Source: Cristatella mucedo
Taxonomy: Eukaryota; Bryozoa; Phylactolaemata; Cristatellidae
Assembly: GCA_009760855.2 (NCBI GenBank)
Contig: WPIO01000029.1
Location: forward strand, 843,501 to 907,500
Direction: 5' to 3'
DNA length: 64,000 nt
The notes under the pieces were generated by a model. It ran no database searches. It worked only from the letters and a program-made list of their open reading frames with translations, and was not told the origin of the DNA. Below, in pieces: positions 1 to 12,800 of this stretch (its first letter is position 1; every line of letters starts with the position of its first letter). The translations under genes and the position numbers were made by a program.

Positions 1-712
1 ATCTCGCAGCCCATTATGCATCGATTCTTGCTTAATTGTAGTGGATTTCGATTGATTCGTTGCATCCCTTCCCTCAAGAGCAGCCACAGCAACGTGGCTT
101 AAGAAGAGCTCCCGGTGAGTGAGCGCTCGCAAAGGTGGTCAGACTGAGGAGCCTGGGAGCAAGCTGCTTGGGCTCGTGCAAGCTCGAATGTAGTGCCTCC
201 GGTGGCCCCGCCTCATCGGCAGCTGGCCACACCACCGCCTGCAGCTGTGAAGGGAGCGCCCTAGTGGCAAAATGCCAGGACGATTTAAAGTCACGAGCGA
301 TTTAGAGAGCTGGTACGTCAGACGGGGAAGGGGGCTGACAGGCAGATTAGTATTTTGCAAGACAATGAACCGAAGCAACCCATCAAGAAACGGCATAGAT
401 TCATGGTTGGTGCACCCCAATTGCAGATGCCCCCAAGGTGGCGAAAGAGAGCTGATAAGCATCCAGCACAGACATTAGTGCAGTGTGCCTCCTGACGTAC
501 TTATAGCACGTGCACCATTAAGCAGGCTGCACTAGGTCCAAAGACTGCTCGATAATAACCTACACTCTTATGTACAGCACCATCACAATATCAAACAACT
601 CGTCGCAAAGGCTAAACCAAATATGAAAATGCGGCCAGCAACATGTTTTCGAATAGGCACGTGGCCTGCTAATATAAAGTGACACCCCCCTCGCAGCAAA
701 CATCAGACTTAC

Positions 713-839
713 CAGTGAAGCCAGCAAGGCCGACACTGACCCACCACCAGGACAAGCTGACCTTGAACCGACAGCAGCAACAAACTGCTTCAGAGTCATG
801 TTGGCCAACTGCTTTCCAGAGTCAAAGTCGATCATGTAT
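713..839 (-). CDS. FTCD: FTCD exon 9, start of cyclodeaminase domain
   Basis: The first base completes the Glu codon; the exon then reads [19 protein letters not shown] and on to [18 protein letters not shown], followed by the canonical donor gtaagt. PGGGS is the family signature at the start of the cyclodeaminase domain. The next exon was not found in the 710 bases to the left edge, so it is probably outside the window. Confidence 0.96.
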
Positions 840-3800
840 CTGTCAACCATAACATATAAGTGTCTCCCTACTGTCGGCAGTCACTCTGGCCAAGCGAAAT
901 GCAAATGCAGTCGGAAGCCTGCCATTCTGCTCACTCAATAATCTTTTCCTTGGTATTGAATTGGCGCAGAGAATTCAAGCCAAGGCGATCTATGGCCTGT
1001 CATAGAAAATTGAACACCAGGGCTCGCTCCGATGGCTGCTTAGGGATTCATAATCAAATGGGAGATGCAGCACAATGCCAAAGCAGAGGTATACAGAATA
1101 ATGGTGATAGGACATGAGTATAGCACCCACCAAGCAACAAGTTTATTTCTAGGCACTCAACGTGAGCTGAAAAGGAAGCCACTGACAAGATTCGAAGGAT
1201 CCACGACAATGCAAGATCCTGCAGACGGTGGTGATCACCTACCAGCCTCACTTTATGCTCCTCTTCAACCATAAAAAGACTTTCTTTTCGAATGTAAAAG
1301 TCTGCAGCAGCGAGCATAGCTGACTTCGGTACGAGGCCGACAACTTCAGAGCCAACGACACTAAGATTGAGCTCCTGGATGGAAAGAAAATTAGCATGGG
1401 CGGCACATGCTATCAGCTCAGCTATCAGTGCATGCAGCGATTCCGATCAGACTTATAGCTAAGCAGCAACAGGGTCAGGCACTCGATAGGATCTGCTTCT
1501 GGCGCCACATATATACAAAAAATCGCAGCAAATGACAGTCGGTACATCGGCTAGCATGCGTCAAGTAAGCAGAAAACATGAGTCATTTAGAACCCCAATA
1601 CAAGAGATGCACAAGCACTGCCTTTGACATTTTCACCATTTGTTATGACGGCCCATTTGCCACTACATTCACTGTCAACCGAGTGTCATACATTGCTGCA
1701 GCTAGTGTTTGACTGGCCATCAATGCATCGATCAGCTGCAATGTTTATAATTATCTGTAGCTTAACATAACCAGAGTGACACTAAAATGTGAACATATAC
1801 ACGAAAACAAAAAACCCTTACGATAGAGGTGGTTGGTTTGGCCTAGGGGTAAAGGTGCTTGCCTTTATCGACCGAGGTCAAGGTGAATATACTTGATGAA
1901 CCACAACGTGGGATCGAGCCTTGGGGCATATGTGAAGCACCTAGATAGAGAATAAGTTCTCTTAGGGTGCTATACAAATGAATTATATATACTGATATTT
2001 ATTTATTATCCAAGCAACTTTACCCACATTTCAAAGGAGCATATCGCACTGTAAGGGGGTCACACCTGCAACTCAGCTATAGCCCTCTGAGGCATCTTCC
2101 CATTGAGCGCAGTGATCGAGAGCTCCATTTTTTTCCACAAACAAAACCAGCTCTGGCTATAACCTCTACCAGACACGCTGTCATTTTTTTATACTAATAT
2201 AAAACTGCATCCTGATATTTGAACTTTTACGACGAACTAAGTTAAAAATAGACTCAGGCAGACATAGCACAGCACTAATTTGTTGAGCCGTGATGGCACG
2301 CACTAGGTAAGACGGTTGCTTTTCACGACCTTGGTCCCGAGGTCGTTGCTTCGAATCCTGTGGCAGGCAACCCTTTATTGCCGCTGTAAGAGGTGGTGAT
2401 AGCCGTAAAGGCTCTTCTGTCGCTATACAAAAAAGGCTGTTACATCAGCAAGTATTTTTTTTTAGAATGATAGGCAGAATAATATGCCGTGCTGTATCTG
2501 GGCGATCAATCCACCACACGAAAACCAGAAGCAGAAGTCCTGCCAAATCACCCCATTGCACCTACAATATGCCGACTAGAGTTTTGATAGCTGCGGAAGT
2601 CCTTTCTGCCGAAGGAGTTATTGCACTCCTAATCTAAGCTCCTTCCTGTAGGTAAGCGGCAGGTTAGCTACGTGGAAGTCTTATCTCAAAGGAGGTCAAT
2701 GTAAACAGGAATCAGCACAGTTGCTAGATGATTTATGGTCACAATTGAACCGTTAAAACCAGCATTATAATCCCGTTGGGCATGGCAGGTATCAGAGCTA
2801 CCAGTACTGTGTGGTGCACAAGTAGCAATACGAGTCATGGAAGAGGGGGCACACTTTTTTCCATGTCGCCAACTTGCTTCCCTAAGAGACAGTATAGACA
2901 TGCCTCAATGAGCGAGCACATTAAAATGCTGTAACATATATGCTAACACCAGGGGAGCTTACTTCAATATAGACTCTTTAGTTAGACTCTTTAGTTTCAA
3001 GAAGGTATAACAACTTTTGGCTATTAGCAAGGAGGCAAGCATCTTTAAATGACTGACCATACAAAAGGATTGCTTGCCACAGGACTCGAACACACGGCCT
3101 GTGTCGTGAACTTTAAGCAACTTATCAATAGGCTAAGACACAGTCCAGTGCAAAGAAGTTCAGGTTCTCATCACTTCATGCGACCTTCGTCTTCACCTGT
3201 GAAAAAATTTGGAAAGGTTCTACCAACTTTACAACTGAGACCACGGAAGATTGATCATAGCAATCTTTCCAACAGGAGACCACTACCAAAACGAGTGATC
3301 ATGCTTATTCCACTTCAAACGCATGCTGTGCTTGGGACAAACCACGAGGGCAATGCCGAACGCTGGCCACTACTTTGATCACACTCAAGCTTCAACCACA
3401 TGTCGCGCGAAGGCCAGGACTAGCAACGCTGTGAGCGCTTGTGGCCTAAGCACATAAGTGCAGAGGCTGCTACAGCACGGTAGTAGCAAAAGGTATACGA
3501 TCGCATACCGGACGTGCATATGCTGACCTTGGCATCTTTGAGGCACTCTTCGTAGGCATGATGCATCAAAGTGACGTCAGGATCCGTAAGGTTGATCGAA
3601 ATTTGAGCAAGGTTTGTCTCCTGCAGGTACCAGCCCATAGCCTGGACAGCCTTGAGACGTCCCGGCTACAAAAGCAAACCGACCCCTTCAGCTACCGATT
3701 CAGAAGGCGCTGTCACACTAGGGCACTGGCCAGTATCATGCGACAGTCGGTGACAGGTCTGATTCTGGCAGGTCGCTTGTACTTGGAAGAACACTGCCCC

Positions 3801-6800
3801 TTGCCGATCCTTTCATGCACTCGCACAAACACGAATTTTCCATCTACCTCTCTCTCCATTCCCGGCAACGAAATGCACATCACTTACAATCAAGCCACGA
3901 CCAAGGGCGGTTGCTTTTGAAGCCCACCTCTTTGGGTCCTCGGCCCTGCTCACGAATGTTCAGAGCAATGCGGTGAGCCTGCTCTTTCGTACCAATCAAG
4001 TTGACATTGAACGCTACGAGGAACTTCCTGGCTCCGGCAATGGTTGCACCCCATTCGGGCACAAACGTGGCCGGTCCAAAATCGGGTTGCCACTCCGACT
4101 TCTTTAACTATAAAAGAAAAATCCGAGACATGCAGGAACAGGAGCAAGTGGCTGCCTAGATGGTTTCGGGCGCTTCCCAGGGTTGGGGGGGGGGAAGAAC
4201 CAGTTGCTGCACGGGAAGGTCCAGCCCGAGTAGGACCCGGGGCAGCCGGCTGCTGCTGCGACTGCTGCTCATGCTGCGCTGCCCACAAAGGGACCGGGCA
4301 GCAGGTGCTCGGCGGCCGGCCGGCCGAATGAAACTGAGCATGGAGCGGGCCCTTTGATTAGCATGGGGAATGGGCCCTTTGATTTAATAATGTTATTGAT
4401 AATGCATTTGATATAGCACCCTCAGATAACTCAATCTCTTTCTAGACATTTGACACTTGCTACCAAGGAAGCACGATCGAATGGTTAGTGGTAGCATACT
4501 CAATAAACAGCAGGAATAACATGGTTAGGGGTGACATGCACAGGGTCAGCGTGCAAGTTTGGTTAGTGGTAGCATCAGCACGTATAAGCACGCTTTGAAC
4601 CGTTATCGATAGCAAGCCGCAGCCTACTGACTACATACTGGCAGGTTGTCAGATACACGCGAGAGGCTCAATTGCAGACAGCAGACTCTATCGCCACATA
4701 TAATGCAGTATCAATTGTAAACTGAGCATAGTGAAACAAGCATAAACTCTGTGGCAAAGGTCGCCGGGTAATTTAATTTGGTACCGACAGATATCGATGC
4801 AGCAAGCACGACCCAACCAGTTAGGTAACAGCTAGTGGGAAGCACTTAGAAATTGAGCTATTTCGACCGACAACTTGCTGCACAGGTCCAATCCACGGAA
4901 AATGACAGACAGTCAGAGAGTGAGCAAACTATCTCTATGGATGCTGACAACTCGGATGCTGACAATTCAGCCGCTACATTACGTGGGTGATGCTACAGAG
5001 GACGAGAGCCAGCGGTCTTATTCAAGCACCAGCCAGATTCTGGCTGCACTGCCTCTGTCGCTGACACGCATGCCACAAGTAGCTCAGATCATGCGTACCT
5101 TCTCCGGCAATCCTTCGTATTCACCAGCACGAATCTGAGGCACCGTCTTCCGGTATTCTCTTTCAGAGGCAAAGCCGTATAAATAGACTAAAAAAAAACT
5201 TTAACTATCACATAACAGATTTCCCAAAAGACCAAGACGGTGATAGAAATACTAATAATAATGATAACAATAATATAGTGCCCAATAAGAACCCAATCTC
5301 TTTCTAGGAACTTTACATCTGCTGAAAAGGAAGCATATCAATTGGTTAGTCAAAACGGAATAATTGCCTAAAACACAGGCGTACATAGGAAATTCTCTTG
5401 GAAGGAGCAAAGGTTGTGAGGAACAGGTAAGTTTTTAGCTTTTATATGAATGTTGCCAAATCAGGAGACGACGTGAATCAGTCGGGAGTAAGTCCAATGG
5501 GTTTAGAAGCATAGCAACTGAAAGCTTAGCCTCCAAGGGATTTTCCAAGTTAGTCTCTCAAGCCTAGCTGCTGGTGCAAACCACTTCAGCTAGCACCCAG
5601 GTCTCGGGAGTAGACAGTGGTGTTGAATTAAATGCAATGAACATTATCATTATAATTGCAATGCAATTAGAGCAATAAACTGCAGCTATTCAAAACATCA
5701 ATGCATTTTTTTTTACTTAGCAATATGGAAACTTACGGGTATATGTCGAGAAATTACTGAGAAGATTGGAACAGCAATCAAATAATTGTTCGGGGTACCT
5801 TTCAAAAGGCAAACGTGCTGGAACTGAGATCTGAAGTTTTGAGTAATTCCACAAAAAAAGGAAAGCATTAAAAACCAATTAGGAAAACCATCTTCAATTC
5901 CTTGCCTAAATAGATGCCTTCAAACACTCTTGAAAACGATTATCTGCAGCTGTGGACGTATCTAGTAAAAATGATCAAACCGAAATCAGAAATGAGCTCC
6001 CACGGTGCTGTAAAAGCAGAGCTGAACATTTGAAATTTCCCATTGGTCAGCCAAGTATTGGCCGAGTTATGGAATTTGCAAGGAACAAAGATAGACTGTA
6101 AACGAAGCTGTTTGAAAGTCACAAGCGCGTACCTCAAAATGCTGCAAACTTATACCCCGATGTGCTAAGGTTCAACAAGTTGGGACATAAGTCGTATATC
6201 ATGCAGAGATCAATATTTTTTTTTTATTTGTAGATATTTTGTTTCGGTTTACTTCGGGACAAGACTTCGGCTCGCCAAATCGATTTTGATGTTTTCCTTT
6301 TATGTGGAAACCTTGAAAAGTTGAGATCCAATTTCTAATATTAGTATGTTTGTTTGTCTTTTGAAAGGTACCCTAAAAAAATATTCGATTATTGGACTAG
6401 TCGTCTCAATATGTTCTCGACATTTACTCTTAACACGGAAGCAGTAGAACACGAGGCACCGGAACACTGTGTCAGGATAGCTATAGGAATATTTGCACAC
6501 TTACGTGCAGGTCTACTCCTGACTGATCTGACACACAGTTCGATATGGGTCAGACGAAAGGCCCCAGCAAATATCGGCCGAAACCCGGTGCAAATGTGCG
6601 GAATATGTCCAAAATACATTAAAGTGCAGTCTGAGAAATGAAAAATCAGCCGAGAGCAAGTTCAAGTGTCAGCAGGGATTCAAATCTCTATCAAATTTAA
6701 CACCGATACTATCATGATATAATAATCATAATATTAGTAATAAGCATACAATACCTTTACTGAGCAATCTATACTGACAGTTAAACTTAATTTCGGACCC

Positions 6801-9800
6801 CACCGGAGCCTTACTCCCCTTTGTTTTTGTCAACGTTGTCGATGGAGCTTAATGCTCCAGAGCAGTGGCAATCTGAGTAGCAAGCACAACAAAACAGAAG
6901 ACATCAGGCCTTGTGAAAGCACACAGAGTATACAACAAATACACTTCGAATTGGACGTTTAGGCGGCTCTCTCTAATCTAGGCACCATTACGAGTTACTT
7001 TAAACAAGGTCCATTTTGGCCCCCCCCCAGATAAAGCTTAACAAGCACCAAGATTGATCGAGAAAGCAGTGCTCACTCATAATTCATGTCTGGCAACTTC
7101 CACAAATAATGGTGGAGGACCCTTTCTCACGGTGGCTCTTTAATCTGGTTGTCCTTTTGTTCGGATACAGCGTTGGGTTGTTCTGCACAGACACTCAGGG
7201 CAGTTCGGCAGTCAATAGCAGTTCGGCAGTCAATAGCAGTTCGTTTATATATATTTCTCCAGGTTCTCCGAACTGACCTCAGCCTGAGCGAATGATCAAG
7301 GATGCTTCCGGCGCTTCTGCCGTGACTGCAGCGTGACCAGCAGCGACTGCTGCAGTGGACCGCCAGCAGCACGGGCAGTTCAGCCCAGCGCAGATGGCCA
7401 AGATATTCTGAGCACGTCAGAACAAGCGCTCATCATAAACTCAGCGTTCAGTCTGCTCAGGGCCGAGCACGTTAAGCGAACCAGGCGGCTCGTCACATTG
7501 CAAGGGCAAACCCCGGTGCGCAAGCAGCAAGCAAGCTGAGCCGGGGAGCGCGAGCAATGGTAGCGCCCTGTTCACTGGATGCAGCCGCACACCTCCGTTG
7601 CCACCGACGGCAGTGGTATAACACCGAGCAGCAAAGGAGCCCCTCCTGAGAGTCGGGTGAGGCAGCAGCCGGAAGAGAACAACAGACACTATCCTGACAC
7701 AAACGACATGACCGACGTGGAAAGACTATAAAGAACCGAGGATAGCGGCGCCGCAGCTGTTCTCTCCACACCTGGTACTTCGAGTATCTGAGCCAGCTTT
7801 TTTCCGAATTCCTTGGCGCAGGCCACGCAGTCGTCCATGTCGACTCCGTGAACAGGAATGAAAGGACACACGTCGAGGGCGCCAAGTCGAGGGTGCTCGC
7901 CTGCAAAAGAACCGACAGAGGAGAAGATGTCAGATGCCCCCACGGCTGCCAGAACGTTTCACGAATGACTCGCATCACAGTACGAGTTGCAATATTCTAT
8001 CGCATCCGAGCAGTTGCCATTGGCAAAAAAACTGCTGCTGCTGAGTGTGCACTGAGCAAAGAGACTCCACGAGCAGTATTCAGTACGCCGACTAGCACTC
8101 ACTCGAAGGTCGTGCCCACACTGCAGCTAAGGAACGCCGCAGCTGCTAAGGAACGGTGCTACCACTAATGAATGGTGCTGACGCTAAGGGACCGCGGTCC
8201 AGAGAAGATGTGCAAACGAAGTCCTCCACACGACACGGGTTTGCCTCACCATCGGGCGATGTCACTTCTGGGGCTCGTCACACGTGCGCCTTTCTTGCTC
8301 AGCACACATTCAAACTGGCGGCCATTGGCTTCCGCAGCCACGCAACAGCTTGCGGTCGCAAGGAGGGGGAGGCGGCATGTGGTGGCGGCGGCGGTGGGCA
8401 CGGTGAGAGAGAAGCCTGAATCTGCTGCTTCGGCTGCTGCGACAGCTGCAGCCGCCGCGCACCTTGGTGCTGTCGCATGTCGATGGCTTGTGAGGCCACT
8501 TGAGCGGAGCGCAGGGCGCCCTCGACCACTGCTTCGGGCGAGCCGACGAATGTGTACACGGTGCGATTTGTCGACTCGCCAGGATCTACATCCAGCAGAG
8601 AGCATCCCGGAGTCTCACCTATCGCCTTGGCTATGGCCTCGATAACCTGACAAAGAAAAGCAACACAAGTCTGCAGCTCATCAAGCAAGCTCCATTTTTT
8701 TTATCGACAATATGACGATTCGCTCGCCGCTGTAATTTCAATGAATTTCAACCACAACTCCACAAAGCCATTGACGACAAAAACTGGCTGTCCTGCTGGA
8801 CAGTTTTCAGTGGCACACTCAAAAGCCGAAGTGGTTTTCAGACAACAACCGATAACCAATAAACGGACGGCTAACACAATAAGCAGAAGATAGAAGCGGA
8901 GCCGAAGTAGCACGACGGCTGACAAGGTCAGCTAGTTGTAACGAAGTAGCAGTTAGGGATGGCAGACAGCGAGGGCGGCACGATTGGGATCATGAACAAG
9001 AGCTTTGGTAAAAGGGAATTCCACAGCATAGAATTCGCAGGGCAAAAGTAGGTAGTCTAGCAAAATGAAAATGAAATAGGTACCACTACACTCTGCTAAT
9101 CCATTAGCTACAAACAGCAGATCCACCACCTTCACTCAAGACTTGTCACAGCTGCTTGGAATGAGAAGCATGGCAGTCCAGCACAAACACTGCTGCACCC
9201 TTTTCCTCTCTCTTTTCGACAGATACAGGTGAACTGATAATAATTGAAGATAGAACCACAAAGCAGCAGAACATCATCACATATGCAGGCAGTGCAACCA
9301 GCAACAGGCAATCCTTTATTGGCCAGTGCACATGGGGGAGGGATGACAGCCACTAAGGGCTATTCTGCCAATATCGAAATGAGGTTGGTACTGCTAAATC
9401 AGCCGACAAGATTTCCTGCTCACATGGTAGCCTGAATACAAATAGCCAGACAGTGGTGGGGTCAGCCAGCAGCCATCTGCTGCTATTAGTCCTGGGCACT
9501 CCCTCATCTTGAGTGAAGGCTGGCTGACTCACTACCGACCTACAATGGCATTGCATATCCACACGGGAACAGCAGCCCCAGCACTTGTAGCAAACACCAT
9601 TCCGGCCAGGTGTGCAAACATGAGCCGATTGCAAAGTGAGAGCCACTATGGACAGTCAGACTAGCACTAGAAACAGAAGACGTGGCAGAGGCACGAAATT
9701 GATGTAAGTATATTTGCATGGCAACATTCTCAACCCTTGCTGGTCTTAGTCAAATGCCCAAGGTTTGAACCTGCCACCAGTCCAGTGCATGCTCTTGTGT

Positions 9801-12800
9801 GCCTCCCCCCTCCCCCCCCCCGTGCACGCACTCCAGAGGCTACCCATAGCTGCAAAAAAACCACCTGTGTAATCGAGCAGAAGAGGTGGCATGCTGGACA
9901 GAAGAAAAGAGGGGGAGCCACCCACAAGAAAAGCTCAGCATCTGTGACCCGGCCGGCGTGTGAGCAGTGGGTTGCCTGTGCTACTCTATCCTCGAAACAA
10001 TGGGCTAAGGCGACTACTAAAGTCGGCCACAGCCGCTGGGTATTTATCCGGTTTGGGGTTTGGTAAGCCCTGCATTTTTTTTTACACAAGGTGTCGCGGC
10101 TGAAAGGCTCTGAATAGAAAGCCAGGTCAGCTCGGCAGTAGCCGGAGCAATTAGGGAGAGGCCTCCAGACTCCTGCTCTCAGCCATTACTCACAGGAAGA
10201 ACAGGTGGTGGCCACCCAATGGTGCCATCGGTCGGCAGACCACTACAGCTATGAGGAGCAGTTTCCGTAGTAGAGTGGGGGGGGGGCTCTCGACATCTGC
10301 AAACTGCATTTCACGTTGCATCCAATGGTAAGGCAGAGCAGGCCATCTGCTCCCACAAGAACTGCCCTGTGTGGTGAGTTTGCCAATCAGCACAGGTGAT
10401 GGCTACGGGCTACTCCACTTTGCACTCAAGAAAACCACGAACTGGTCAAGACTGCTTTGAGCAACTTGACTGCAAAGGGATGAGGTGGGGGTTAGAATGA
10501 CAGAGGAGAAGCCTTGGCATAACAACAACTACATCTGCGGCATCCAGATGGCAGACCTTTCCTGTGCTCCAATACCGGATGGCAGGGTCACCAGGTGTCA
10601 CACTGTACCACCTACACCGATGTCTGTATAGAGGTGCGTTTGCATGCGAGGTGTGTGTGTGTGTGTGTGTGGTGTGAATTCTTGTATGCTCACCCACCTC
10701 AGTTGATTTGAGGAAGATGAACCTACGATTTTGTGATCCTTGAAATATAATGACACTACAAAAATTTCTTGCAGTGAATTAATAACTCACACAGTAGAAG
10801 AGGACTGATCTGATCCACTGACTTTGCACACGTGATGTGAAAGTACCAAGGTTGTTACAGCAAGTATGCTGCTAACTGGGTGGTTAAGGTGCTCCCCCTC
10901 CAACCAAGGTCTAGCCGAGGTCGTGGGCTCGAGCCCCATGACATACGTGCAGACTTGTCATCACAAACCAAAGAGTTGAGCATCTGGCAACTCTGACGAG
11001 CCAGGAGTTATAGGCTGCAGTATGCCTAGTCACATGTTTATTACTAAAAACCAGACTGCTTTTGGCTAGAGATTTGACATTTTTAAAGGCAGTCATATTT
11101 TGGGGTTTCCCAACATTTATAATATCAACTCGCATTTTCTAAGCACTGCTCCATCTCGCAAGGCGGGCGGGAAACACTGCAGTGACTATGTTACAGGGAT
11201 TCTAACAATACTTCATCAACAAATGTAAAGCGCCTAGAAAGAGATCGAGTTCTCCAAGGGTACTATCAAATGCATTATTATTATTATTATTATTATCAAC
11301 GAGGCCATAACAATCGTGAAATTGGGCAAAGGCTTGAGATTAGTGAATTTACTGTTTGCTATGATATCAACAAATATTCAGATACTGGATCGATGGCACG
11401 AACAGCTGGATCTAGCCATACACGAAAGACCAATGCCAGGGGTGACCGGCTTATTAAGATGGTAGCACTTCCGAACAAAACCGCCATATTTCGAGACCTT
11501 GCACAGTCATATAAAGGCATTACAGGGATCGCTATCAGTCAAGATATGGTCCGAAGGAGGCTGGCTAAGGGTGGCATCCTCGGACAGATTGCAAAAGTAA
11601 GCCTCTGCTCACCAGCGGTCATAAAGCAGCGGGCTTACTATCACGCCCACTGGACAGAAGACCACTGGAGTTAAGCTCTATGGACAGACAAATGTTCTCA
11701 ACATTTGGCAACAGAAAGCAGCACATAAGATTTAGCAAAAAGAAACCTGAGGCTTACCGGCATGACAGCCTTCAACCTACCGTGAAATTCGGAGGGAAAT
11801 CAATGATGGCATGGGGCTGCTTTGCTGCAAAAGGAGTTAGAGCTCTGCATTGGATCGAAAGTATTCTGGACCAACACGTGTACCTTAAGGTGGTCAAGAA
11901 ACTCGGTCTGCACAGTGAAAACCCTCTGCTTGGGGATTGGTATATTTGGCAACAAGATAGCTAACTTAGCGAAATCAGCTAGGTCAGTAAAAAGTGCTTT
12001 CTAAAGATGCTTAGGCCATTTCACGGCCCATTGATGTCCACTAAATTATGTTCTTAGATGGTTTAGGCGACTCCTGTTATATCTGTTTACGGTTTGATCC
12101 TTTGATGTGTATTTATGGCTCGGTCCTTTAATAAGGACAATGTGCCGATATATAAGGGCCAACACAGGAGAAAGTAAGGCAGTTGGCTATGGAGTGCTGG
12201 CCCGAGTGAGGGCATTTGAAATACACCTTCGAGGCCTACGTGGACGTGCAACTTAGGGCCAGGTGAGTCCTGGCGAATGTACTACGTTGTTACGTTGGCT
12301 TGCATTCCCATTATGTGAGATCCTGTAGCGCACAAGGCCGAGCATAAAGTAAACGCCTCCCAAAAATTGTATTACTATTAAAACCCATGGAAATAAGCTA
12401 GCGCACACACCTTCCGTTTCTGCTCCTCTCCTGTGCTCAACCGCTGATGACCCACAATCGTTCGGCGAGTTTCGGAGCCACTGTCAAAGTTATCTGGTGA
12501 AAGCTTGCACACCCATTCAAAAAAAAGCCGTGAAAGGAAGAGACGACGGAGGAGATCTGCAGCTCCACAAAAAAGAGGCTGCACGGCTTTGCGAATTGGC
12601 TCGCACACGTGGCACCAAAGCATCGGTGCCACGTGTGCTTTTCGCTGGTATGCTTGGCCACAAGCAATTTAGTACAAATGATTCTTCACGTTTTTCACAT
12701 CTAGCAGGCTAACCAAAAAAGATACTAGCTGATTCAAAAGCCTCTTTTTGTATAGCGACATAAGAGCCTTTACGGCTATCAAAACCGCTTGCAGCAGCAA

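Noticed and set aside
7493-7978. 161-residue minus frame overlapping FTCD exon 3
   Set aside because: It reads the exon in the wrong frame. The correct frame gives the [13 protein letters not shown] block.
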